Below, in pieces: positions 39,498 through 49,491 of a stretch of 64,000 bases of DNA. Source of the stretch: Shewanella saliphila (GTDB lineage Bacteria; Pseudomonadota; Gammaproteobacteria; Enterobacterales; Shewanellaceae); contig NZ_BMQV01000001.1 in assembly GCF_014648295.1 (NCBI RefSeq), forward strand, positions 124,001 through 188,000. Direction: 5' to 3'. Every line of letters begins with the position of its first letter. The stretch's first letter is position 1. A model generated the notes under the pieces. That model saw only the letters and a program-made list of their open reading frames with translations. It did not search any database and had not been told where the DNA came from. The translations under genes were made by a program, and so were the position numbers.

Positions 39498-42320
39498 TTA
39501 ATTCATTTTATATTGATGACCGCCAATCTTCTTAGCTTGATACATTAATTGGTCGGCCGTTTTAAGTAATGTTGCCGGTGTGTCGGCATCTTCATTAAAC
39601 ATGGCAATACCGATACTGGCTGAAATATTCACCTGGCGACCGTCAATGACGGTAATTCTTTTTAATGCCAGCAAAATATTATCAGCAACTTGACGAGTAT
39701 TTTCTTTGCTGTCGATATGTTGAAGTAATAATACAAACTCATCACCGCCGAATCGGGCTACTGTGTCTGATTCACGGACACATTTAGACAACATTAACCC
39801 TACCCGGTGTAATAATTTATCACCTATATGATGACCGTGCATATCATTGACCGCTTTAAAGCCATCAAGGTCGACAAACAATACTGCAAAACGAGATTTA
39901 TCTCGCTGATGAGTCATGACAGCTTGGCTTAATCTGTCGTCTAGTAAACTGCGGTTGGGTAAGCCTGTCACATTGTCGTGATTTGCCATAAATTTAAGGT
40001 TTTCTTCAGCTTTAATTCGCTTTTGTATTTCAACATTCAAACGACGATTTGACATATATATCATCAATGCGATGAATGACAATACCAGCAAACTCACGAT
40101 TAATATTTGTAACCAGCGTTGGTACCGCAAAGTATCACTATTAACGTCTAATGAAACCCACTTTTGGTACATGTTTTGTTGCTCTGTTTCATCGATTGTC
40201 GCTATGACTCTGTCGATTAACGGCACTAAGTCTTTCACTCCTGGGAACAGTCCTATACGGCTATGCTGCTCGGTTAATTCCGCCACAAGTGACATTTTAA
40301 GACTCGGATATTGACCACTTTTTAGTGTTGTCGCTAATGTTGCAACTTGATCAACAAACATATCTGCACTGCCATTGATGACAGCATTGATACCCTGTTC
40401 AGTATCAGCAACTATCACCAAATCAATACCAGGGTATTGCTGCCTTAATTGGTCGATAATGTGGTAACCATCAACCACCGCCAGCCGTTTACCGACAACT
40501 TGTGAGATATTAAAGATGGGTGGTTGAGTTAACGAAGTCACGATTGCCCAAGGTGAGGGCCAGTAAGGAGCCGAAAAAGCCAAGGCGTTTTCACGTTCAT
40601 TGGTTTGCGCCATACTGGCCACCAGATGAATTTCGCCTTTAATCAAATCATTGACCATTTTACCAAAATCATCATAAGACACTGGAATAATCGTCAGGTT
40701 TAGCTGTTTAACGAGTAGATTTTTAATATCAGCATTAACCCCTAAAAACTGGCCATTTTTACCTTGAAATTCCATCGGCGCCCAATTTTTAAGGTAGCCC
40801 ATCTTAATGGCACCTAAACTACTGATATATTGCTTTTGCTGGGTGGTTAATTTTATTTTACTGCCACTGCCCGTGAAGAAACGATCGTCCGGGTTAATCA
40901 ACCACTTACGTTCAATTTGGATTTGCTCTTCTACCGAAATCAAATTAAAACCAGCTTGAATACGATCTGCGAGGCCACTGTCGTCAATACGGGTTAACGC
41001 ATACATGTCGGTCGTAAATTCAATATCGAAATATTGCCGAAATTCAGCCCAGAGTTTATTTGCTAACAGATAATGCGATGTCATCGCAGCAGAAGAAATA
41101 AACCCGCTAATTTCGTCATTATGAGCCGCTTTAACCATCTCATCGAGTGTGTGATAAAAACGCAATTGTGCTTCAGGAAATGCAGACTTAACTTGACTAA
41201 TATAAGGTGCGGTAGGAAATACCCCAATACGTATTGCGCTTTTCTGAATGTCTTTAATATTTTGTTTGCCACTAAAAAAGCGACTTTTAACTGATGTAAT
41301 ATGCCAAGCCTGTTTTAACCCGCTACGCATATCTTGGCTTTCAGGGTAACCAATATGTACATCAGCCACACCACGTTTTACATCGTCAATAGTGCTGTTC
41401 ATGTCGCCAGTGGCAAAGTCGATATTAATACCGGTTTTTTTAGACCACAATTTCCATAAATCAACCAGCATCCCTGTAGGTAAACCGTCAACACCAAGAT
41501 CGGCATAGGGCTCAACACCCGTTTGCATGGCAATAATGACCCCAGATGTTTGTTTATGATAACCGAGCCAGCGGCGTTCGATATGCTTAATCGTTTGAGG
41601 TGAAATTAATCCAAAGCCATGGTTAATGTTATCGACCAAAGCTTGATTACCTTTTACCACGGCAGGAACTAACTGAACCTTTTTGATGAGGATACGCGAA
41701 GAACTGTAAAAGTTAGCGGCAATATCTTGCTCTAGGGCAAGGTTACGTTGATAACCTTCAATCCCAGCAAACACCAACAGCTCGTCCTTCGCCGCCGCTT
41801 GCAGTAATTGCTCTCGATTTGTAAAACGTTTAAAACTTAAACGAGGTTCTATTGAACGCAGCATTGCCTCGTGAGAAGAACCATCAACTATGCCGATCTG
41901 ATATGGAATTAAATCACTGATCTGTTTTTTGCTATTGAGTGATTTGTGTAGATAGAGGTATGTATTTAATGACGTAAATGGCGTAGCAAAATCGAATTTT
42001 TTAGCACGAGCTTCAGTTATCGTCATACCAATATGAACATCGGCATTATGTTGCTCGAGTTGATCTAATGATTGCTGCCAATGACGAGTTACAAAGCGAA
42101 TTTTAGTGTCACTGACGATTGACCACTCGCGCCATAAATCCACTAAAATACCCGCTGGATTTCCTTTATCATCCAAATATTCAAACGGATATGTATCTTC
42201 ACCCATGACGATAATTAGCGGCGATGCTGGTTCTAAGGCATTATCGTCATTATGAAAGCCGTATGCGGGCAAAATGAGCATCCACAGAAGCGATGCCAGC
42301 ACCCAAGATATCAATTTCAA
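39498..42320 (-). CDS. Diguanylate cyclase with three tandem periplasmic substrate-binding domains
   Basis: 940 residues. Signal peptide (1-21), then three SBP_bac_3-type Venus-flytrap domains (about 33-250, 262-485 and 498-735), each with the PFEY/PYAD/PMEF-like first strand and a G.LVDLW or GVNADI segment. One membrane helix (about 743-763) leads to a cytoplasmic GGDEF domain with intact GGDEF (858-862) and an inhibitory RxxD site (RESD) five residues before it. It is therefore likely an active c-di-GMP synthase, controlled by amino acids or other small ligands in the periplasm, in the manner of BvgS-type flytraps. The ligand is unknown. Monocistronic, divergent from cmoA. Confidence 0.9.
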   Translation of the reverse strand: MKLISWVLASLLWMLILPAYGFHNDDNALEPASPLIIVMGEDTYPFEYLDDKGNPAGILVDLWREWSIVSDTKIRFVTRHWQQSLDQLEQHNADVHIGMTITEARAKKFDFATPFTSLNTYLYLHKSLNSKKQISDLIPYQIGIVDGSSHEAMLRSIEPRLSFKRFTNREQLLQAAAKDELLVFAGIEGYQRNLALEQDIAANFYSSSRILIKKVQLVPAVVKGNQALVDNINHGFGLISPQTIKHIERRWLGYHKQTSGVIIAMQTGVEPYADLGVDGLPTGMLVDLWKLWSKKTGINIDFATGDMNSTIDDVKRGVADVHIGYPESQDMRSGLKQAWHITSVKSRFFSGKQNIKDIQKSAIRIGVFPTAPYISQVKSAFPEAQLRFYHTLDEMVKAAHNDEISGFISSAAMTSHYLLANKLWAEFRQYFDIEFTTDMYALTRIDDSGLADRIQAGFNLISVEEQIQIERKWLINPDDRFFTGSGSKIKLTTQQKQYISSLGAIKMGYLKNWAPMEFQGKNGQFLGVNADIKNLLVKQLNLTIIPVSYDDFGKMVNDLIKGEIHLVASMAQTNERENALAFSAPYWPSPWAIVTSLTQPPIFNISQVVGKRLAVVDGYHIIDQLRQQYPGIDLVIVADTEQGINAVINGSADMFVDQVATLATTLKSGQYPSLKMSLVAELTEQHSRIGLFPGVKDLVPLIDRVIATIDETEQQNMYQKWVSLDVNSDTLRYQRWLQILIVSLLVLSFIALMIYMSNRRLNVEIQKRIKAEENLKFMANHDNVTGLPNRSLLDDRLSQAVMTHQRDKSRFAVLFVDLDGFKAVNDMHGHHIGDKLLHRVGLMLSKCVRESDTVARFGGDEFVLLLQHIDSKENTRQVADNILLALKRITVIDGRQVNISASIGIAMFNEDADTPATLLKTADQLMYQAKKIGGHQYKMN

Positions 42321-42769
42321 GTTTTTTCCCTAATACTTTTATTTTGATGATTACGTCGTTTTTATCGTTATTAAGACAAGCTGCAGCAATATTATACCGT
42401 GATACATATATCGTTAAGCACCACTGTAATGCACAATTTGTTATCAATTTGTAGCTGTTTCACAAATAATATCATTATTTAGACTGAGTTAATGTATGTT
42501 TTGTCAAATTTTGCTGTCATTCCCCGCTTTTATAAGCAAAGCAAACAAAAAGGTTGATAATAGAATTCAATAATCGCAAATAACGACTAAACATCCAGCA
42601 AGGATTAATTCTTGTTAATATTAACAGCAATAAAACCCATGCAGAACCAAAAGTATTAACACTATGGCGAACTATTTTAAAAAAAACACACAAATTACCA
42701 GTAGGATACTTGCTGCACTTAACCATGATTAGCTAAAATACATGCTGAATTTTTACCACATTACAGCTC
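42321..42769. other. Divergent intergenic region before cmoA
   Basis: 449 AT-rich bases between the diguanylate cyclase start and cmoA. It must hold both promoters. No gene, operator or RNA was recognised. Confidence 0.5.
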
Positions 42770-43501
42770 ATGAACTCTCAACAAGATAAAATTTACGCAA
42801 ATGCCGCAGATCAAATAACAGATTTTCAATTTGATCAACGTGTTGCGGGCGTATTTAATGACATGATCCGTCGTTCTGTCCCAGGTTACGCGCAAATTAT
42901 CAATACATTGGGTGATTTTGCTCACCGCTTTGTTATTCCCAACAGTAATATTTATGACCTTGGCAGTTCTTTAGGCTCTGCGACATTAAGTATTCGACGT
43001 CAAATTGAAGGACGCGATTGCCAAATTTTTGCTGTTGATAATAGTCAATCCATGATTGACCGCTGCAAAGAAAATTTATCAGCTTATGTTAGTGATACCC
43101 AAGTAAACTTATTGTGTGCCGATATACGAGAGATCGAGATTGAGAATGCCTCAATGGTAGTACTCAACTTTACTTTACAATTTTTGCCGGTAAACGATCG
43201 TAATGCGTTAATTAAACGTATTTATGATGGTTTGTTGCCTGGCGGCGTATTGGTTATTTCTGAAAAGCTGTTTTTTGAAGACAATCAAATCCAAACCCTT
43301 TTGGATGAACAGCATTTAGATTTTAAACGCGCCAATGGCTACAGTGAACTCGAGATAAGCCAAAAACGTAGTGCGCTTGAAAACGTAATGCGTCCAGACA
43401 GCCTAACGACTCACCAACAACGTCTGAATGATAATGGTTTTTCACACTTCTCAGTGTGGTTCCAATGCTTTAATTTTGCATCTATGGTAGCGATTAAATG
43501 A
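42770..43501 (+). CDS. cmoA: Carboxy-S-adenosyl-L-methionine synthase
   Basis: Makes carboxy-SAM from SAM and prephenate for the cmo5U34 wobble modification of tRNA. 243 residues, class I methyltransferase fold: [11 protein letters not shown] (about 64-74) is SAM motif I and [11 protein letters not shown] (about 127-137) is characteristic of CmoA. No good ribosome-binding site precedes the ATG, but the N-terminus ([24 protein letters not shown]) is typical. Its TGA overlaps the cmoB ATG. Confidence 0.95.
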   Translation: MNSQQDKIYANAADQITDFQFDQRVAGVFNDMIRRSVPGYAQIINTLGDFAHRFVIPNSNIYDLGSSLGSATLSIRRQIEGRDCQIFAVDNSQSMIDRCKENLSAYVSDTQVNLLCADIREIEIENASMVVLNFTLQFLPVNDRNALIKRIYDGLLPGGVLVISEKLFFEDNQIQTLLDEQHLDFKRANGYSELEISQKRSALENVMRPDSLTTHQQRLNDNGFSHFSVWFQCFNFASMVAIK

Positions 43502-44490
43502 TAAGTTTTAGCTCTTTTTACAAAGACATTGCCGACTCTAACCTGCAACACTGGTTAGAAACATTGCCCTCTATATTAGGCCAATGGCAACGTGACCATA
43601 AACATGGCAACTTACCTAAGTGGGAAAAAGTCCTTAATAAGTTTAATTACCCGCAACCCGATACCATAGAACTGACGTCAAGCGTTACCATTGGCAGCGG
43701 TGATCAATTAACGCCCGGTCAGGTAGAAAAGCTCACTAATTTGCTCGGCATGTTTCAACCCTGGCGTAAAGGCCCATTTACTGTCCATGGTATTGAAATA
43801 GATACTGAATGGCGCAGCGACTGGAAATGGGATAGAGTAAAAGGCCATATTTCTCCGCTTAAAAATCGTACTGTGTTAGATGTGGGTTGTGGCAGTGGTT
43901 ATCATATGTGGCGAATGTTAGGTGAAGGTGCATCTCGCGTAGTCGGGGTTGACCCTTCGCCATTATTTTTATGCCAGTTTGAAGCGATAAAACGCCTCGC
44001 GGGCAATCAACACCCAATACATTTGTTGCCTTTAGGTATTCAAGAGTTACCCCCTCTTGATGCATTTGACACCGTGTTTTCGATGGGGGTGTTGTACCAC
44101 CGTCGTTCGCCGATAGACCATTTGCTGCAATTACGCGATCAACTGCGTATGGGCGGTGAGTTGGTGCTTGAAACCTTAGTGATTGATGGCGATGAAAACG
44201 CAGTGTTAGTGCCACAAGATCGTTACGGAAAAATGAACAATGTGTGGTTTATACCGTCTGTGGCCGCACTGATGTTATGGTTAAAAAAATGTGAGTTTAC
44301 CGATATACGTTGTGTTGATATCGATACGACTTCACTTGCAGAGCAACGTAGTACAAACTGGATGAAAAATGAATCACTAGTCGATTATCTCGATCCAAAT
44401 GATGCAACCTTAACGGTAGAAGGTTACCCCGCACCAAAACGGGCCATCATTATTGCTACTAAGAATCAACCGAATCACGATTTAGTTTAA
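43498..44490 (+). CDS. cmoB: tRNA U34 carboxymethyltransferase
   Basis: Transfers the carboxymethyl group from carboxy-SAM to 5-hydroxyuridine 34. 330 residues with an N-terminal helical domain (about 1-110) and a Rossmann domain: [20 protein letters not shown] (about 123-142), [29 protein letters not shown] (about 196-211). It overlaps cmoA by 4 bases. The next gene starts only 25 bases on, so an operon with the following envelope genes is likely. Confidence 0.95.
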   Translation: MISFSSFYKDIADSNLQHWLETLPSILGQWQRDHKHGNLPKWEKVLNKFNYPQPDTIELTSSVTIGSGDQLTPGQVEKLTNLLGMFQPWRKGPFTVHGIEIDTEWRSDWKWDRVKGHISPLKNRTVLDVGCGSGYHMWRMLGEGASRVVGVDPSPLFLCQFEAIKRLAGNQHPIHLLPLGIQELPPLDAFDTVFSMGVLYHRRSPIDHLLQLRDQLRMGGELVLETLVIDGDENAVLVPQDRYGKMNNVWFIPSVAALMLWLKKCEFTDIRCVDIDTTSLAEQRSTNWMKNESLVDYLDPNDATLTVEGYPAPKRAIIIATKNQPNHDLV

Positions 44491-44515
44491 CGAATACTAT
44501 TCAACAGGAATTGAC

Positions 44516-45289
44516 ATGTTAAAGCAGGTAATTGCTCTATCCATTGCGACGGCTTTATTAGTAGGTTGTACCACTACAGAAAAACCAACGACACCTCCGC
44601 TAACCAATGCTGATTTGAATAGCAGTTTGCTGAATACACAAACAGCAGTAATTGACGCCATAAAAAGCAGTTGTATTGATCAGACTGCTGAAATGAGCGA
44701 ATTATCAGCGGAAATGAGGAAGTTAAAAACTCAAGTTAGTACCGCCATGGCTGAAAGACCTAAAACAATCGTGATGCCAGCACCGCCAATGCCAAAACCT
44801 GTTGCCGTGCCAGAGCAATGCCCTGAAGCCATGATAGGTGAAAAGTTTTTATTAGGCGAAGTTGAAAGTGTCTTCGTTGATGAAGTCAAAGCCATGTTTG
44901 CAACCCGTATTGATACCGGTGCTGAATCATCATCACTTGATGCACGTAATATTGTGTTATTTGAGCGTGATGGTGTGCAATGGGTGCGCTATGACGTGAT
45001 GTCTAACGGCATTGATCAACCCGCAAACACCTTTGAAACAAAAGTGGTTAAGTTTGTGCGAATTAAACAAGATGCCGAATCAGATGATGATCGTCGCCCA
45101 GTTATTCATGCGCATTTAAAAATAGGTAAATATTCAGCCGAAACCGATTTAAACCTTGTCGACCGTAGCCACCTAGATTACCCGTTACTACTTGGTCGCA
45201 AGTTTATGAAAGATATTGCAATTGTTGATGTAGGCCAAATCTATATCCACGGTAAAGCAAAAAAACAAATCACAACATTAAATAAGTAG
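44516..45289 (+). CDS. Retropepsin-like putative protease, lipoprotein (RimB/PF05618-like)
   Basis: 257 residues. Lipoprotein signal with lipobox LLVGC (Cys18). A proline-rich linker (about 80-105) precedes a single-domain aspartic-protease-like fold with ATRIDTGAESSSLDARN (about 137-153; DTGAESS is the retropepsin-type catalytic loop) and LLGRKFMKD near the C-terminus. Family members are annotated as ATP-dependent zinc proteases, a name with little support. It is followed closely by a transglutaminase-like/7TM protein and an ATP-grasp protein, its usual partners in other Proteobacteria. From memory, that set has been tied to osmotic tolerance in Pseudomonas; treat this as a hint only. Confidence 0.82.
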   Translation: MLKQVIALSIATALLVGCTTTEKPTTPPLTNADLNSSLLNTQTAVIDAIKSSCIDQTAEMSELSAEMRKLKTQVSTAMAERPKTIVMPAPPMPKPVAVPEQCPEAMIGEKFLLGEVESVFVDEVKAMFATRIDTGAESSSLDARNIVLFERDGVQWVRYDVMSNGIDQPANTFETKVVKFVRIKQDAESDDDRRPVIHAHLKIGKYSAETDLNLVDRSHLDYPLLLGRKFMKDIAIVDVGQIYIHGKAKKQITTLNK

Positions 45290-45297
45290 GATCAGTA

Positions 45298-46806
45298 ATG
45301 CATTCTCGTAAACCGTTTTACATTTTTGTTGCACTGCTCTTTATCATCGGCATCAGCACGAGTATTTATCGTGGGGTTGAACACAGCGTGCCCTTTTTAC
45401 CAGGCGAACAAGTTCAAAGCTGGGCTGTAGATGCAAAAGTGAGTTTTATGGGCAGTAACCAACCTGCCGAAGTGAACTTTTCTTTACCTAATGACCCTGC
45501 ATTTGACGTGTTGGTCGAAAATGCCACATCACCAGGTTATGGGTTAAGCATTTCTAACGATGTTGCCAATCGCCGTGCGGTATGGTCAATTCGTGAAGCC
45601 ACGGGACCACAAGCGTTATACTACCGCGTGACCTTGGTGCCTACCGGTAAACTTGATATTCAAACAACAGAAACACCATTGGCTCCTGAGCCGTATTTAT
45701 GGCCTGCCACCGAGAAATCAGCTGCAGATCAAGTGATTGAAGATGTTTGGGGCCGCAGTGCAACCAATTTATCGTTTGCACAACAATTGATGAATCTTAT
45801 CAATGACACAGAACAAAGCCAAAATATGGCGCTGTTATTGTCGGCTAACACGTCAACCAACCTGTTTGTGCAGATGCTGCACTCTAAAGGTGTACCTGCT
45901 CGGATAGTCAATGGTTTACAGTTAGAAGATCAACGTCGCCGTCAGCAACTCACCCCGTATGTGCAGGTGTATAACAATGGCGAGTGGGTGTTATTTGATA
46001 TACCCAATAACAAAAAAGGCCGTGATAATACCTTAGTGTTATGGGAATACTCCGGCCATTCAGTCTTAGATGTCATGGGCGGAATTAACTCACAAGTTAA
46101 TTTCTCAATGCTGCAAGATACCCGTTCAGCATTGGCCACCTCTATAGACATGATGATGAATGACGATGCATTAGACTTCTCGCTTTATCAACTACCGCTA
46201 GAAGAACAAAGCTTGTTTAAAGGTATTTTACTGATCCCTATCGGGGTTTTAGTGGTGGTATTTTTACGCGTCATCGTCGGCATTAAAACTTCGGGCACCT
46301 TTATGCCTGTGTTAATTGCCTTAGCGTTTATTCAAACGACATTATTAACTGGCTTAATCGGTTTCTTATTGATTGTGGCCTTTGGATTAATGATCCGCTC
46401 GTATTTGTCTACCCTCAACTTACTGCTTATATCCCGAATATCAGCGGTGATTATTGTGGTTATTTTCATTATTGGGTTATTCACACTTATTTCGTTTAAA
46501 TTAGGCTTAAGTGAAGGCTTAACAGTGACGTTCTTCCCGATGATCATTCTGGCATGGACCATCGAACGTATGTCTATACTATGGGAAGAAGAAGGCCCTA
46601 AAAAAGTATTCGTTTCAGGCGGCGGCAGTTTATTTGTAGCCACCCTAGCCTACTTAGCAATGGACAATGACCTAGTGCAACATTGGGTATTTAACTTCTT
46701 AGGTATTCACCTGGTTATTTTGGCGCTTGTGTTAGTGATGGGCCAATACACAGGATACCGCTTAACAGAGTTAAAACGCTTTAAACCATTGGTTGGAGAG
46801 AAATAA
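45298..46806 (+). CDS. Inactive-transglutaminase-like membrane protein with C-terminal 7TM domain
   Basis: 502 residues. N-terminal membrane helix (about 7-24), a periplasmic transglutaminase-like domain (about 30-290, including NLFVQMLHSKGVPARIVNGL and the aligned GEWVLFD stretch) and about seven membrane helices from 300 to 490. The catalytic cysteine expected in the L-H-x-x-G-x-P-A region is not seen, so the domain is probably non-catalytic. It starts 8 bases after the retropepsin-like lipoprotein, and its stop overlaps the next start as TAATG. It probably works as the membrane hub of that trio. Confidence 0.82.
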   Translation: MHSRKPFYIFVALLFIIGISTSIYRGVEHSVPFLPGEQVQSWAVDAKVSFMGSNQPAEVNFSLPNDPAFDVLVENATSPGYGLSISNDVANRRAVWSIREATGPQALYYRVTLVPTGKLDIQTTETPLAPEPYLWPATEKSAADQVIEDVWGRSATNLSFAQQLMNLINDTEQSQNMALLLSANTSTNLFVQMLHSKGVPARIVNGLQLEDQRRRQQLTPYVQVYNNGEWVLFDIPNNKKGRDNTLVLWEYSGHSVLDVMGGINSQVNFSMLQDTRSALATSIDMMMNDDALDFSLYQLPLEEQSLFKGILLIPIGVLVVVFLRVIVGIKTSGTFMPVLIALAFIQTTLLTGLIGFLLIVAFGLMIRSYLSTLNLLLISRISAVIIVVIFIIGLFTLISFKLGLSEGLTVTFFPMIILAWTIERMSILWEEEGPKKVFVSGGGSLFVATLAYLAMDNDLVQHWVFNFLGIHLVILALVLVMGQYTGYRLTELKRFKPLVGEK

Positions 46807-47762
46807 TGAAGTACGCCTGGCCTTGGGAGTTGAGCCGTAGCGGTGTACTGAATATGAACAGGCGCAATATTAGCTATATTGGTCGTTATAATCAGCGTAA
46901 ATTTTATAAACGCGTTGATGATAAGTTGATCACTAAGCAACTTGCGCTTGCTAATAACATTGCGGTTCCAGACCTGATTGGTGTTGTCCACGAACAACAT
47001 AAAATTCAAGAAATTCCAGCCATGGTCAGCGACCGTACTGGTTTTGTTATCAAACCAGCCAAAGGTTCTGGCGGTAAAGGCATTATGGTGATCACTAAAG
47101 TGAACAATGGCTGTTATTACAAGCCAAATGGTCATGAAGTGACTCACAATGAAATTTACCGACATGTATCTAACATACTCAGTGGTTTGTTTTCTCTGGG
47201 CGGCAAGCCTGACGTGGCCATTGTTGAAGGGTTAATTGAGTTCGACCCGGTATTTGAAGGCTTCAGTTATGAAGGCGTACCAGACATTCGCTTGATTGTG
47301 TTTAAAGGTTTTCCAGTCATGGGGATGTTGCGTTTATCAACAGCTGCATCCGACGGTAAAGCTAACTTGCACCAGGGCGCTGTGGGCGTAGGTTTAGACA
47401 TTGCTACCGGTAAAAGTTTACATGCGGTGCAGTTTGACTTGCCAGTTGATAAACACCCAGACACTCATTTTCCATTGAATAACATGTCTGTACCACACTG
47501 GGAAACCTTATTACATACGGCATCAAGTGCCTATGAAATGTGTGAGCTGGGATACCTTGGAACCGACATGGTATTGGATAAAAACAAAGGCCCATTGCTA
47601 CTTGAATTGAACGCCCGTCCAGGGTTAACCATTCAAATTGCCAATGGTAGAGGCATTTTACCTCGACTCAAACACGTTGAAGCCATGAAAGGCCCTGCGA
47701 TGTCAGTTGAAGAACGTGTGGCTTATGCTAAAAAGCATTTCTCTAGTAATCCTAAGTTTTAG
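46806..47762 (+). CDS. ATP-grasp protein, alpha-L-glutamate ligase-like
   Basis: 318 residues, cytosolic, of the ATP-grasp sugar/peptide ligase-like group. Visible are the nucleotide-binding glycine loop KPAKGSGGKGIMV (about 76-88), DIRLIVFKG (about 159-167) and the metal-binding end LLLELNARPGLTIQIAN (about 262-278). All suggest an active ligase. The acceptor is unknown; in the related RimK it is a glutamate tail. It is coupled to the 7TM gene by TAATG overlap and to the next gene by a 38-base overlap. Confidence 0.85.
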   Translation: MKYAWPWELSRSGVLNMNRRNISYIGRYNQRKFYKRVDDKLITKQLALANNIAVPDLIGVVHEQHKIQEIPAMVSDRTGFVIKPAKGSGGKGIMVITKVNNGCYYKPNGHEVTHNEIYRHVSNILSGLFSLGGKPDVAIVEGLIEFDPVFEGFSYEGVPDIRLIVFKGFPVMGMLRLSTAASDGKANLHQGAVGVGLDIATGKSLHAVQFDLPVDKHPDTHFPLNNMSVPHWETLLHTASSAYEMCELGYLGTDMVLDKNKGPLLLELNARPGLTIQIANGRGILPRLKHVEAMKGPAMSVEERVAYAKKHFSSNPKF

Positions 47763-49491
47763 TTTATTGGCCACAGCAAATGCTGTGGCTAATCCGTTGG
47801 CACTGTTTGTAGAGCAGTGCCTTCAATATCAACCAAAACTCACGTCTTTGTCGCAGAATGATAGCTTATCTCCGGCTCACCAAGCTGTTGAGTTTGAAAA
47901 AAACACGCTCGCATTAAACAACATAAATGATCGGATACAATACTACCGTCCTTTTGCCACTGACAGCCTAAGCAAGCAAGGTTTATTGTGGTGTCAATTG
48001 CACCTTGCTGATGAACTATATATGCTCACTCAAGCAACACAAACCCAAGCACTTATCGATGTATTACAAACCGAACCAGCTCCTTACAAACAATTAAGTG
48101 AACGGCTGTTAACCGTCAAACAAAACCAATGGGATATCGAGCAAAAATCCAAACTGCATAGTGCTCAGGCTTCGGTAAACCAAGCATTGTCACAGCGTCA
48201 GTTACAAATGCAATTCAATGATGAACAATGTGTATTGCCGCAAGCCACACCGCAAACAGATACAAACAATATCGATATTCACATTGCTCAATACCTGATT
48301 AAACAAAACGATGAAAACTGCCGTAAACAAGCTTGGTTTGCTTATCAAACGCGTGCCAAACATAAAATAAAATCTGCGATTTCCTATATTCAGCAATTAC
48401 AGCAACAACGAGCATTAACCCTAGGTTACCAAAATACTGCTGAATATGTATTGGCAACACATGGACTTAATGCTGACTTACTTTCTCAGTTTTTAAACGA
48501 CCAAACCGAACAACTTGATATTGCCCCTTGGAATATTGCGCGCGCCCTATCGCAAACAGCAAAACCAGAAGCAATAGAGGCGGTTTCTGCCCAAGCCTAT
48601 TTACTGCAATTACTCAGTAACCTTGCCCCACTTGGGCTACGTGTTGAACTGCTAGCAGACAAGACTACAGCGGAACAACAAACTAATAAACAATCAACCG
48701 ATGACGCGCCTACCATTAGTATTATTCGACTTTGGCATAAACAAAGGTTACTTGGAGAACTGTATACATATCCGCTTGCACAAGATGCATTGTCTAAGAG
48801 GATCAATGCCCAGCTGATAAAACAATCGGTTATCGGCCATCAGTTTGGCCAATATTCAATCACATACCCTAAAACCTTAAACAGCCAAAAACAACAACAA
48901 AAATTGATTGAAGCGTTAAGCCAGGCCATTGTCTCGCTAGCACAAGGCAGTCAATATTATTTACTCGCCAATAAGACCCAAAACAGTCAGCAATATGCCA
49001 TCGCCAGCTTATGGTTGAGTCAATATTTACGCTCAAGCCTGCACTTTGCACCTCTTTCTAGCCGTGCACAATTAGCATTACATTATCAAACCCAAATGCG
49101 AGTCTTTAGAACAAAGGTGGCTCTACACTTTTACCAATTTACTGGCGATATTGATAATACAGAATGGTTAAGTCATAACGCCAAATTATCTGCCGAATTT
49201 GCCAACAGCTTTGGTCAACCTTGGCCGCAGGCAACAGATGTAATATATAGTTATCAAGCTATTGCTAATCAAGGAATTAGCGATTATCTTCCATTGTGGC
49301 AACAGGCATTAATGCAACTCATTACCCAACAAGGTAACGACCGACTGTCAAACTCAGCTATTTTTGATTTGTTAATGATTAATGAAACCTATTCACCCCT
49401 ACACGATCAACTTGAGCAGCTTATTGGCGCGCCAATTGACCCACATTCACTTATTTGGAGATTTAAACATGCTGGAACGATGCAAGAGTAA
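47725..49491 (+). CDS. Exported protein resembling an M3 (thimet/oligopeptidase A) peptidase without the zinc motif
   Basis: 588 residues from ATG 47725; the frame also opens with TTG at 47707. The ATG gives a clean signal peptide (LKSISLVILSFSLLATANAVA). The middle (about 205-245) has IQQLQQQRALTLGYQNTAEYVLA, close to the M3-family QLRxxxAxLLGYxNxAEYxLA helix. Later RLWHKQRLLGELYTYPLA matches the strand region that precedes HExxH in M3 enzymes. No HExxH or any HE pair occurs anywhere. It is therefore a likely non-catalytic relative, although the family assignment rests on my reading of short motifs. It overlaps genes on both sides. Confidence 0.6.
   Translation: MLKSISLVILSFSLLATANAVANPLALFVEQCLQYQPKLTSLSQNDSLSPAHQAVEFEKNTLALNNINDRIQYYRPFATDSLSKQGLLWCQLHLADELYMLTQATQTQALIDVLQTEPAPYKQLSERLLTVKQNQWDIEQKSKLHSAQASVNQALSQRQLQMQFNDEQCVLPQATPQTDTNNIDIHIAQYLIKQNDENCRKQAWFAYQTRAKHKIKSAISYIQQLQQQRALTLGYQNTAEYVLATHGLNADLLSQFLNDQTEQLDIAPWNIARALSQTAKPEAIEAVSAQAYLLQLLSNLAPLGLRVELLADKTTAEQQTNKQSTDDAPTISIIRLWHKQRLLGELYTYPLAQDALSKRINAQLIKQSVIGHQFGQYSITYPKTLNSQKQQQKLIEALSQAIVSLAQGSQYYLLANKTQNSQQYAIASLWLSQYLRSSLHFAPLSSRAQLALHYQTQMRVFRTKVALHFYQFTGDIDNTEWLSHNAKLSAEFANSFGQPWPQATDVIYSYQAIANQGISDYLPLWQQALMQLITQQGNDRLSNSAIFDLLMINETYSPLHDQLEQLIGAPIDPHSLIWRFKHAGTMQE

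Noticed and set aside
42517..42726. 69-codon frame upstream of cmoA (minus strand)
   Set aside because: No ribosome-binding site, no recognisable sequence, and it lies in AT-rich intergenic DNA.
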